Source: Dermatemys mawii | Lineage: Eukaryota > Chordata > Testudines > Dermatemydidae | DNA: 64,000 nt | Assembly: GCA_007922305.1 (NCBI GenBank) | Contig: ML677333.1 | Coordinates: forward strand, 14,709,676 to 14,773,675 | Direction of reading: 5' to 3' | Shown: piece by piece, positions 38,301 to 50,300 of the stretch | Layout of the letters: each line of letters begins with the position of its first letter | How positions within the stretch are numbered: the stretch's first letter is position 1 | The notes under the pieces: generated by a model | What the model saw: the letters and a program-made list of their open reading frames with translations, nothing else | Told to the model about the DNA's origin: nothing | Databases searched by the model: none | Program-made: the position numbers and the translations under genes

Positions 38301-41300
38301 ATGGGAAGTAAAAGCTAGCCAAATTCAGTTTGGAAACAAGGCATGGATTAACAGTGAGAGTAATTCAGTTTGGAAATAAGGCATAGATTTTTAACAGCGT
38401 AATTAACTCTCACTGTAAAAAATCTAGGACTTATTTCCAAACTGAATTTGGCTAGCTTCTACTTCCAGCCATTGGATTGTATTATACCTTTTGCTGCTAG
38501 ACTGAAGAGCCTGTTATTAAATATTTGTTCCCCATGTAGGTGTTTATAGACTGTGTGATCAAATCATCCTTTAACCTTGGTTCCATTTAGCTTAATAAAA
38601 AGAACTCCTTTAGTCTTTCATTGTTAGGCATGTTTTCTAATCCTTTAATCATTTTCATGGCTCTTCTCTCATCCCTCCCCAATTTATCAACATATTTTTC
38701 AAATTGTGGACACTAAAACTGAACACAGTATTACAGCAATGGTTGCACCAGAACTAAATTTAAGAGGTTATTTCAATTTTTACTTCTATTGGAAGTTCCC
38801 CTCTTTATGCAGCCAATGATTGCATTAGCTCTTTTGACCATAACATCACACTCTAAGCTCATGTTCAGCTGATTATATGGTGTAGACCCATCCTCCCCCA
38901 AATCTTTTCCCAAGATAGTGTCTCTGTGAAGTATGTAAATATTTTTTATACCAAATGTACATAATTTTCCTCATAGTTTTACTTAACCCCTTACTTACCA
39001 CATATGATGTTGTTACTGACTGAACATTCTCACTTCTAACCTCCAATTGTGAGTTAAGATTGAAAGAAAGGAAAATTAAGTCTGTGTGTGGTAGCTAAGA
39101 GAAAATAAAATCTAAATTATAAGGATTCTTCTAATAGTGCTTTCCTGTTATGCTAAAGATTGGCTCTCAAATCCTGTTACCAATTTGGTTTATCTCTTGC
39201 CTAATGAGGTTCCTACATCAAAATCATCATTATTGACTTTCTTATGGAATAAAGGTCTACAAATTGTTGTATCAGATAAGTTTTTTTTGTCTTTTGAAAA
39301 TTGTTGGATGTTATAAATAGTTTCCATTATATTCTCCATTGCTTTAGTTCTTTCCATCTCCTGGAAGCAGCATTACTTGTGTATTATTGGATATGATGAA
39401 TTTATTTCATTTAGGATAGCAAAATAAAGCTTGCTAAAATCTTGCTCTCTGAAGTGCTGCCTGTTGACATGTAAAATATCAGGACTATAGCAATCTTTTG
39501 CTGTCACTCTGCACATCACACAAGAAGGTACACAACTTCAACAGAAGTCACAGGAGAGAACATAGTGGGAAGACGGAGCGACAGTAATATCTAAGCTAGG
39601 AAAACAATATTTATCACTTCATTACTGTATTTTTGAAGTATTTTCATTCATGGTGATGGTGTAGTTACCTTATTATCTTAGATCATTGTGTGTATAATTA
39701 TACAATATTTGAAACTGGACTTTGTCTGTGAAAGTATCGGAAATACTGGAGGTATGGTGGAGCGAACAAGGAACTAGCTACCTCTTATCTGTTCTAACAT
39801 CTTTATAGCCAAAATAAGGCCGCATTGAATTATTTTCCTGGCAAGTTTAATATTAATAGAATTATCATGGTAAATGTATATTTTAGTCTCAATTAATCTA
39901 TTGAGAGAAATGGAGAATTTTGAATACAAGTAGAGCCTAAATGATCGCAATGATTAACTTGTGCATGGACACTAGGTGCTTCTTTAGTATATTAAAGATA
40001 CTTCAGCAACTTACACATCATATGGGGCCTTTTGTCCTTGGTATATAGAGCAGATTGTGTATTTAAAACAGCAAATGTTAAGTATTACTCATAATGTGCA
40101 GGGGGGCTGGAACAATTTGTATAGTAGGGGTGCTGAGAGCCATTGACCCCAACTGTAAACCCTGTATATGATGGAGACCACTTCAAGCCAGTGAGTGCTG
40201 CTGCACCCTTAGCAGCCCTAGTTCCAGCACCTATGCTTGTGTTTGTTTTGGAACTTGATCTACGTTTTTAAAAAATGGCAAGAGCAAAAGGACTGGGCTT
40301 TGAGGGATACTGGGTCAGAATCTGAGAGTCCTTGGGTGAGTTACCTGACCTTCTTTTGCCTTGGTCATTCTAGCCAAAAACAAGGCTTCGTAAAACCAGA
40401 GGGAAGGATCCCATTGTAAATCCCAGTTTAAATACATATAGAAAGTTATAATTGGGACAGAGTAAAACAAAAGTCCATTGAAAACTGCTGGATGAAGGCT
40501 GTCGGTGATGCCTTTTCTGTCAAAGATGGCTTAGACTTGGAAAACTCCAGCATTGGCAGTGATTCAGAGCCAGACTTTGGAGGGTTTTCGGAAGAAGATG
40601 TCCTACAAACACGCACACATGTCCTACAAAAGAAGATAAAAGTAAACTTCTCTTTCAAATAATAAAAGATTTTAGTTTGGAGATATATATATATATATAT
40701 ATATATAGATAGATAGATAGATACATTGGAAATCATTACCGAGTGGCTGGAGATAGATGAAGATTGCCCGACTTCAGAATTTCTGTCCGAGATAGAAACA
40801 TTAACAGGCTGCGAGGTTACGTTGGACCGCGAAAGTGATGGCCAGAATTCTAATAATGACAAGGATGTTGTTGAAAAGGTCAAAATTTCACTCACAGAAG
40901 CCCTGAGTGCTCTAGAAACCATTGTAAGATTTATGGAGGAACAAAATGGGGAAACGATTGAAATCATTCCTTTGTGGTGAATGACAGACTTCATAAGAAA
41001 GAAAAAAACGTGAGCCAGAAAGAGCAGAAAATAATGGTGTTTTTTTCTAAGTGAATCATAGACACTTTTTAGAGCCAAGGACTATATATCATTGTGGACT
41101 CTTGGTACATGTAATATATATGTAGTCTGTGCTAATAAATTTCAAAATTGCTTGATTCTCGTTGGTTTGATTATGTAGAGATATCTTAAGATATATCAGC
41201 ATGGCTCTCTTAACCCACAGTCTGTTAACACGTGGTCGTGACGGCTTGACTCCCGACATCTGCGTGTAAATAGGTCTGTACTGTACTAGTACTTATAGGC

Positions 41301-44300
41301 TTGAATAAACTCCAATTGAAGTTTTAGTGATATGTCATTAAGTGGAGAAGCAGACTCTTTGTCACTGACTGTCTGTGGGTTCTGTGAAAAAGAACCATCA
41401 AATGACCCATTGATAATCTTGATAATGACATCTTAATTTTTTATCCATTTAGATAATTCTTGATACCATTATGAAAAGCTGGAAGTATGAACAGTGTTCC
41501 CATTTATTCAAGGGATTTTTTCAAGGTTCTTAATTGCTGTCAGACTTTGATTTAACAATTCTTATTTTAAGAAGGGATGGTCATAGCATAATCCAGACAG
41601 GAATATTTCCTTTTCCTCTTTTAGCTTGTAAATGTCATTCAAATTTAAAATTCATAGCATGTGTTTATTGGAAAGTGACATACATTTGTACAGCTATTTA
41701 GGGAAGATCATCAATTACTTTTGTTTCAAGAAGCTTAATAAATAAGATGAAGCTCACAAACTCTCCTATATTGCACTTTTCAGATAGCTGTGACACAGAA
41801 ACTTTTAATCTGTGGGCTCTCCTTATTATTTCATATGACTGTCACAAAAACATTACCTGTGGAATACAACATTGATGATAACTTCAGAGCTACAGTATCT
41901 TTGCCTATGAGGATTATCTACCTGTATGTGTCTCTAATGGCTGCCAGACCCAAATACTATTTTGCATGGACTTTAGGTAAGCAACTAAAAATGTGTGTAC
42001 TTCCTTTACAGTTAAAAGTACTGTACTTTGGATATGAATTTAGAAGAGAGAGTGCCCTCTTGGGGTCTTAGAAAGAAGTAATCTTAGAACTGAGAATTTA
42101 GGCAAGGGACATTGAATGGATTTATTTTACAGTTGCCATTAACAAATTTAAGCATAGAAGTATATTTTGCAAGCTAGATTCCAGGGCGTGATGAATAAAT
42201 ACCTCAATAAAACACATATTTGATATCTTTTAATGAGAAATACTATTTTTAGCCCTTTAAAATTGCCTTAAAACTAGTTTAATTACATAGTGCATTTTAA
42301 TTTAAGACTTCTGTACTTTACTTTTCACGCCCATTTATATCCATTATAAACCTCTTCCTTGTAGTCAGTTACCAAAAAAATTGCTATTTAGAATAGCCCA
42401 CTTGCAAGAACAAACTGCATAACTCAATATGGATATATTATAGTGTATAGTAATATGGTAAGCAACAACTGCAGTGTAAAGTGCAGTTGTTTCCTATATT
42501 GATGGTAAACATTTCACCTTGTTCTTATTAAAAACTTTAATTACCTGCTAAAAGCAGAATATATATATATTGCCCTGGTTTGAGGCACTAAATGGGTGTT
42601 GTATTTTAAACAATATTTTTCATTTCCAAGTCATTTATGGAAAAATTTCAACTTCCAGAAGTTTGTGCCATTGAAATATTTATGATATTTTTGATTATAT
42701 AGTATATATATTGTTTATTATATATTTGTTGCATAACTCTGCATGAAAACTGAGGGGAAAACCAGTGCAGTAAAGTGTTTAGTAGAATAGCATGACTCAC
42801 TTTCAGCTGCTAGTTTAATTCCTGCTCAGTGAATGAAGTATTTTCAGCCTGTCTGGGTACAGAATAATTCTAGGTTTTATTGAAGAATGACATACTTTGG
42901 AATATTGTGCCTACAAACACCTATCATCTGTCAAGGATGGAAGCCATCTGAGAAGTGCCTAAACTCGCACTGTTGGAATATGTCCCCAGAAGGGGTTGTG
43001 TCTGTACTACGTTTGCTAGCAGAATTGAACCAGCATGGCTTTGATAAAATATGGAAGGATATAAAATATATTGGATAAAATGTATTGTGCTTTGTTTAGT
43101 TCTTGCCCTGTTTTTCTGCTGCTTCATTGTAACTGCTCTAAGGACCTGAGCAGAATGCATAACACTGGTGTTTTGCTGAATGCAATGCTTTTGGGTTTTT
43201 ATCTATTTTTATTCCTTGCAAATGCGAAAGCTCTCTTATAAATATGTTAAAATGAAAACGGATGTGTATGCTATCAACACTGTTCCTTCCTTTAGTTAGG
43301 AAATTGTTATGGAATTGGTGTTACTTTCTGGTATTTCTAACGTGACCCTAAAAAAGTGTGGCAAGCTCATATTTCTTATGCATGGCCTCAAATAGAGCAG
43401 CAGGTTTTCACCTTATTTACAAAATTTAATTTAATAAATGTTCACTGGTGGTGCAATAGAATATGAGAAATTATTAGGTATGGGTACTTTTTTAAAATGT
43501 CATAAATTTTGTCTTGTTGCCCAGTAGAGGACAGAAGAATCTCTTAGATAAGCAGTGTCGGACTTCTTTGACAGCTGAATAACTGAGTGAAATGTATAGC
43601 CCAGGGATTGCCAGCCTTTCAGAAGTGGTGTGCCGAGTCTTCATTTATTCACTCTAATTTAAGAATTCGCATGCCAATAATACATTTTAGTGTTTTTAGA
43701 AGGTCTCTTTCTATAAGTCTATAGTATATAACTAAACTATTGTTGTATGTAAAATAAATAAAATGTTTAAGAAGCTTCATTTAAAATTAATTTAAAATTA
43801 AAATTAAATTAAAATGCAGAGCCCCCCGGACTGGTGGCCACGACCCAGGCAGTGTGAGTGCCACTGAAAGTCAGCTAGCGTGCCACCTTTGGCACATGTA
43901 GGTTGCCTACCCATTCTACATTTTTCTCTTTAGTGTACTTGGCACATATAATCCCCATCAACTCACCATATTTATACCACCCGCTCTTCATGCAGCTCCT
44001 AACATGTGCATCCACATTCTCATCATAGCTCAACACTGAACTGAGGATCAGAGTTTAACTTTATACCATCTAACTTTGCTGATTTTTCATTGTCCCTCTC
44101 AATTAAACTTTACATTTATTCTGTCTTTTGTAAGCCATTTTATTCTATTGTAGCCCTCCATTGTTCTAGGTCCCTATCCAGTTTGTGTTAATTTTCATGG
44201 CACAAGATGTCAGCAAAAACCATGCTCCATGGAGCCTCTCTCCTAATCTCTTGCTTTAATGTGTCTATTATAATCAGAACTAGGAATGGGTTTATGGCTG

Positions 44301-47300
44301 ATCCTTGATGTAGCCCTACCCCTGCAGTGAATGATTCACTGTAGCCACTGCTGGTTCTCACTACTGTTGTGTTACTCTCATCCATGTCCATGGTAGTTTT
44401 AACATATGTCTCTTGCAGATTACTTGACCACAGGCATCACCATAACAGTTCTCTAGGAACTCTGTCATAAGCCTTCTCTGAATCCACAAACACTAAGTGC
44501 AGTCCCTCGCATTTCTCTCTGTACTTCTCTAATATTTGGGTGGAAAACACTGTATCCTATGTTGACCTTCCTTGCATAAACCTGAATTGGTTGTTGCTTA
44601 TTTGATGTTTCAGCTCCTCCCAAAGTCTTTTCTTGATAATTCTTACCAGCTGTTTCAAAGTGTGACTCATTAATTTGATGGGTTGGTAAGTACTATTTTA
44701 TTGCACATCTCCTTTACACTTAAGATAGGAACCAATGTGCTTTTCCTCCACTCATTGGCCTTTTTCCAGTGCAGAAAATTAAGTTGAAAAAGTTCATCAT
44801 TGTCACCATTCCCTCATGGTCTAATGCAGGAGGTCTCAAACTCAAATGACCACGAGGGCCACATAAGGACTAGTACATTGGCCTGAGGGCTGCATCACTG
44901 ACACCCCACTCCTCGCTGCCTCTGGCCTTACCCCTGCCCCGCCGCTTCCCTGCCCCCATTCCAACCCCTTCCCCGAAATCCTTCCAGGTTCTCTGCCTGC
45001 CTGCCCTGCCCCCTTGCCACTCTCGGAAGCGGCCGGAACCACATCCCTCCAGCCCCTGGGGAAGGGGCAGAGGGCTCTGTGCACTGCCCTGGCTGCTCAT
45101 CTAGGTACCTTCCCTGAAGCTCCCATTGGCTGAGGTTCCTCATTCCCGGCCAATGGGAGCTGCAGGGGGTGGTGCCTGGAAGCGAGGGCAATGCATGGAG
45201 CCCTCTCCCTCCCTCCACCCTGGGGCTGCAGGGACGTGGTTCTGGCCGCTTCCCAGAGCGGCGCGGGGGCAGGGCACGCAGGCAGGGAGCATGCCCTGCC
45301 CCCAGTCCGTGTTGGAGCGCTCTAGGTAAGCACTGGTGGGAGCAGGGATCTTGGTAGGCTGCAGAAAATAACCCCGCAGGCCGTGTGTTTGATACCCCTG
45401 GTCTAATGCTTTAAATGGTTCAATTAGTATGTTGGCCGATCAGTTTTGTAACCTTGAACCCCATCTGAGTCTCCACTGTGACGAGAGGTCGTGTGAGGCT
45501 GCTTCTTGCACATACTTCCTTTGGTGGTTTCTTCACATTGTCTTCACTGAGCAGCTTCTCATAAAACGGCTGCCACCTTCTAGTGATATCACCATCTTCC
45601 ACCAGTACTCTTCCATTTTCATCTGTGACACACTTTACAGTTCCCAGATTCTCTGTGCTTCTGTGCCTGTTCTTTGCTAATTTATATAATCCTTTTTCCC
45701 CATTCCTTCATCAGTAGTGCTGCTTACAAGTCTTTAAATATCTTTTACTTTCTGCCGTTGCTTAAACCTTTCCTTCTTCACTGCCTCTGGCACATCACTG
45801 GATCATCACCTTGTCTTGTTCTCATGATATTTCCCTCCTTTCATTTGGCCACACATTTGTGCATTTCTATAATATGTTTTTATATTTTCTCCCAAACTTT
45901 GGTGGTATCAGTGTGGTCAATTTGGTGATTGTCCTTCCTTCAAGGATATCATCTTTAAATCTCAGACTAACTTCCCTATCTGCGAACCTCCACCACTTTA
46001 TCCTTTGTTCCACAATTTGTATTTCATCCCCCATTAGCCTTTTCAATCAGAAGTCCATTACAAGCAATCTATGTTGCCCTCAATCTGTTCTCCCAGGATG
46101 ACTTTACAGTCTCATGTTTTTCTATCACTTCCTTTTGTCAGGAAGCAATTAGTCTGGGGCCTGGTGGCACCACTCTTGTATGTAATTAAGTGCTCCTCCT
46201 TTTTACAAAGTATGTATTGGCATAAATCAGGCCATGGGTTCTGGTTAACTCGAAGTTACCCTCACCAGTTTCATTTCTGGTTACAAACTCGTATCCTCTG
46301 AGACAATTATTGTACCTATCCTGTGTTCTCCAACATGTTTGTTGCGATCTGCTCCCATAATCAAGCACTCAGCTTATGGTATTTCACCTATCACTTGGTC
46401 CAGCACTATGCCGAATTCCTTCTTCTCCTCACTCATACAACCAACCTGCAGTATATTCACATAAAACATTGTATATTTGTTCTCTACTCAGTGCTACTCT
46501 AAATTCCGTCAGCTCGTCACTCTTCCTTTGGACGTCCACTACCTTATCCTGTAATATTTCTGCTACGATTATTACTACTCCATTTTTCCTTGCTGCTGAA
46601 CCATGATGCATTATCTTGTAGCCCTCCCGTGATGATCATGGATATTAATTCCTTTCATTTTGTCAAAGGCAACATTCACTCTCTTTCTTTTCAACATCTC
46701 AGTTATTTCTCTTGATTTCCCAGGCACTGTTCCCGTATTCAGGGAAGCCAAACATAGTCTCACTATGGTCTCACTTTTTTAACCACATGTACCCAGAATG
46801 TGGTAGCCTTTTCCCATTTTCCACAGCCATCAGGCAAAGCAGCTGAGACACTTACAGGGAAGCAAGTGTTGTACTAGCATTGTACTGGTATACTCCCTGA
46901 AGACCAAGACCCATAGAGCATGTGTGATAGGCACAAGGTTTTACAAACTGGTTTTCAGGCCTGACATTTTTGGTTTGAAATCAGCATCCCTTCTTGTTGG
47001 GTGGATTATGTACCACAGCAAATGAGTCCCATCTGCCTGGAGCAATTTGTGTTGTTATATTTACAAGCTTGCATTCCTCATAACTTTCCACCGTTATAAG
47101 GCAACAGGTGCCTGTCTTTCATGTCCCCACTTTCAGTGAAAAACGCACCATGACAAGGCAAGTGTTAAGAATTTAGCTGTCAGAGGCTATATATTTCACT
47201 TGCTGCATGAAGCATTTTCTAGGTAGCGAGAGCTCATCCTCAAATCCACCTCAGCTATGCTAGATTTATAGGAGTACTTGGATTATATTGCTTCTTCAGA

Positions 47301-50300
47301 GCCACTTTTGCTTTCACTACTTCCTGTTTCTTCAGCGGGTCCTTGAATCATCAAAAAGGAACTGTGGGCTGTCCTGATATGAGGACTTGTACTCTTAGGA
47401 GAGTTTCTGAGTACACGTTAGAAATCATGTCTTTCTCAGTAGCTGATTTTTTCGCCATTGATTTTTAACAGGCACATATTTAGAGCATCAGACTTTGGTG
47501 TGTTATCTGAAACATCATTCAGTGAGACAATTTTATTTTTATGTTTACACGTTCAGCTCATGTATCCCTCATCTCATGTAAATGAAGGAAGGCATCTGAA
47601 CATTGTGCCACTTTCTCAAACCACTGCAACCAATGGATATGCCCGTGCTTTGTCATTTTAAATTGAGTTCAGTTTATATTCAAAATAGAACTGATCAAAT
47701 TCAGTTTTTCTCTTCTCTTTGGGTGGTAGTTAATACCATGCATCACAGTGAACTTGAATGGGATCCTCTTTCTGTTTGATCAAACAGACAAAGACACCCT
47801 CTCCCACGTAGAAAGAAAGGACCAAGTAGAAATAAATGGACTCTGATAGGAGAAGATGCCTACATTGTGAAACTGATGCTGTATTATTCCTGTTTGCTTT
47901 TCTTTTTTTATAAAAATTATTTTAAGATTGAAAATAACTTGGTTTGCAAACATATATCCTTATTTGTCTTATTCTTTTCTCTTTATAGGTAAGTGCCTAA
48001 TCCAGTGACTCTAGGCGCTTCTAAACATTTAAATATACAGCCAAAAAGTACATTAATACAACAAATCATGTTTACAAAGTACTTGTCATATGATGTACAG
48101 TATTTGTAATGTAGGCAGTTTATAACTGCTTATGTCAGTTGTTTTCTCTTGTTTCATTGCAGCAGATGCAATTAATAATGCAGCAGGGTTTGGTTTTAGA
48201 GGATATGACAAAAATGGAGCACCACGCTGGGATTTAATATCAAATCTGAGAATCCAGCATATAGAGGTTTGTTCAGGCTCTTTCAAATAAAATTATGCTC
48301 ATGTAGAAAATTTTAAAGTCATTACATCAGAGGTGGGCAAATTTTTTGGCCCAAGGGCCACATTAGGGTTGCAAAACTATATGTAGGCCTGGGTAGGGAA
48401 TGTGGTGCCTTCCCAAACAATCTGGCCTCCTCCCACTTCCCGCCTCCTTACTGCTCCCTTCAGTACACCCGACCCATCCAAGCCCCCTTGCTCTTTGTCC
48501 TCTGACCACCTCCTCCTAGGACTCTTGCCTCTAACTGCCTCTGGGAACCCCACCTCCTATCCAACCCTCCTCACTCCCTGTCCCTTGACTGCCCTGACCC
48601 CTATCTGCATCCCTGTTCCCTGACAGGCCCTCCAGGCCTCCCAAGTTTATTCAACCCTCACCCCTGTTCCTTGTCCCCTGACCCACTCCCCCAGAACATC
48701 CGCCCCATCCAACTGCTACCTGTCTCCTGACTGCCCCCCCAGAACCCTCTGCCCCTTATCCAACCCCCTGTCCTCAGCCCCCTTACCATGTCGCTGAGAA
48801 CAGCATGTCTGACAGCTGCGTGGCCCTGCCGGAGCCAGACACGCTGCCCCGCAGAAGCGTGCAGCCCTGCTGCTCAGAGCACTGCCTACGCAGTGAGCTG
48901 AGGCTGTGGGGAAGGGGGCAGCGGCGAAGGGGCTAGGGATAGCCTTCCTGGCTGGGAGCTCAGGGGCATGACAGGATGGTCCCATGGGCTGGATGTGGCC
49001 CATAGGCCATAGTTTTCCCACTTCCGCATTACATTGTTTTACATTTTTTTTATTCTCAGGATTGCAAAAGTGTCACAAATCAGAGGTGACAGTCAGTCTC
49101 TGGGGGAAGGAGTGATAAATCACATACATTTTGGATGTCTTCTGCAAGCCAACTAGCTTGTGAGATTTTTTTTGTGATTATGAATGTAAAGTTACAAATT
49201 AAGGAATAAAAGCAGGCTCATAATAGAGCGGTTGAGTAAATTCCTGCTATCCTTATTCAGCTCATTCCCCAAAGAATACTTGGTTTGTGTATCACACCAT
49301 TCTGAAATACAGCATGACTTTTTAATATGGTGTCTTTACATTTTGCAGAAATAATTAATGTTTTGGTTTTACAGTTTTCAACAAGTTTCAAGATGTTTCT
49401 TGATAACTGGAATATTCAAACAGCTCTTTGGCTTAAAAGGTACTGTATTTCTTAAAAGAAAACTTTTCTGCTTTGGTGACAAAGAGTCCTGTGGCACCTT
49501 AAAGGCTAACTAAAAGTATTAAAGCATAAGCTTTTGTGGGCTAATACCCACTTCATCGGATGCATGACGTTTTCTGCTTTGAAGTTTCTTTATTACTTAT
49601 CTTTAAAAATAATCTATGAATACTTGTTGTTAGAGATCCTAAACCAATGCAGCTGCATAATTGATGATACGCTTTAATTATAGTGTTATCTGCCTCTGGA
49701 TGCTGGACTGTGGAGGACCCTATGAACTTCTTTAGCTACCCAGTCACAGAATCTTCCCTGTATTATGAATGGGAACTGTCTACACTCTGTCCCTTCTTCG
49801 AAACACCACTGCAAGCTCTAAACCATATGGGAATGCTACTGGGAGAGTAATCTGAGTGCACATTGTCTTCTTCAGTTCCCTCATGTAAATGGCAGATTCA
49901 TTGCTCCCTGGCTTGGCCAGAAATAAGAAATGGTTCCCAATGGGCTAGTGCTTCCCTGCTGTTCCCCCTTGAAATGTAGAGGCAATTATATTGAGGCAGG
50001 TCCATTTTCCCCTCATGAGATGAACTTTATTATAGCTGGCAATCTGGGTAGACCCCATCTTGGAGCCTTACAGATGCCTTTCCTAAACACTTTGGACTGC
50101 AGAAGCTTAATAGCTACAGGTCCAGGAAACAGGATGTTGGTAATCAGGAGAAGCTAATTTATATGAGATTTCTGTTCTATGAAGTGACTTCTAGATGTGA
50201 AGATGTCTTCCCTAAGTTTTGGCACTATGCAAAAGATTACCAGCATCTTTGAATAGACAACTGGTGTAAAGACAGTAACTACAGTCTTCTGCAATCTGTG

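Noticed and set aside
40446..41078. 210-residue minus-strand open frame
   Set aside because: It is the shadow of the Tigger-like transposase relic and includes the translated AT microsatellite (IYIYIY run).
43602..43914. Target duplication for the hAT-like element
   Set aside because: Flanks (gtatagcc on the left, ctacattt on the right) do not match, so the end positions stay uncertain.
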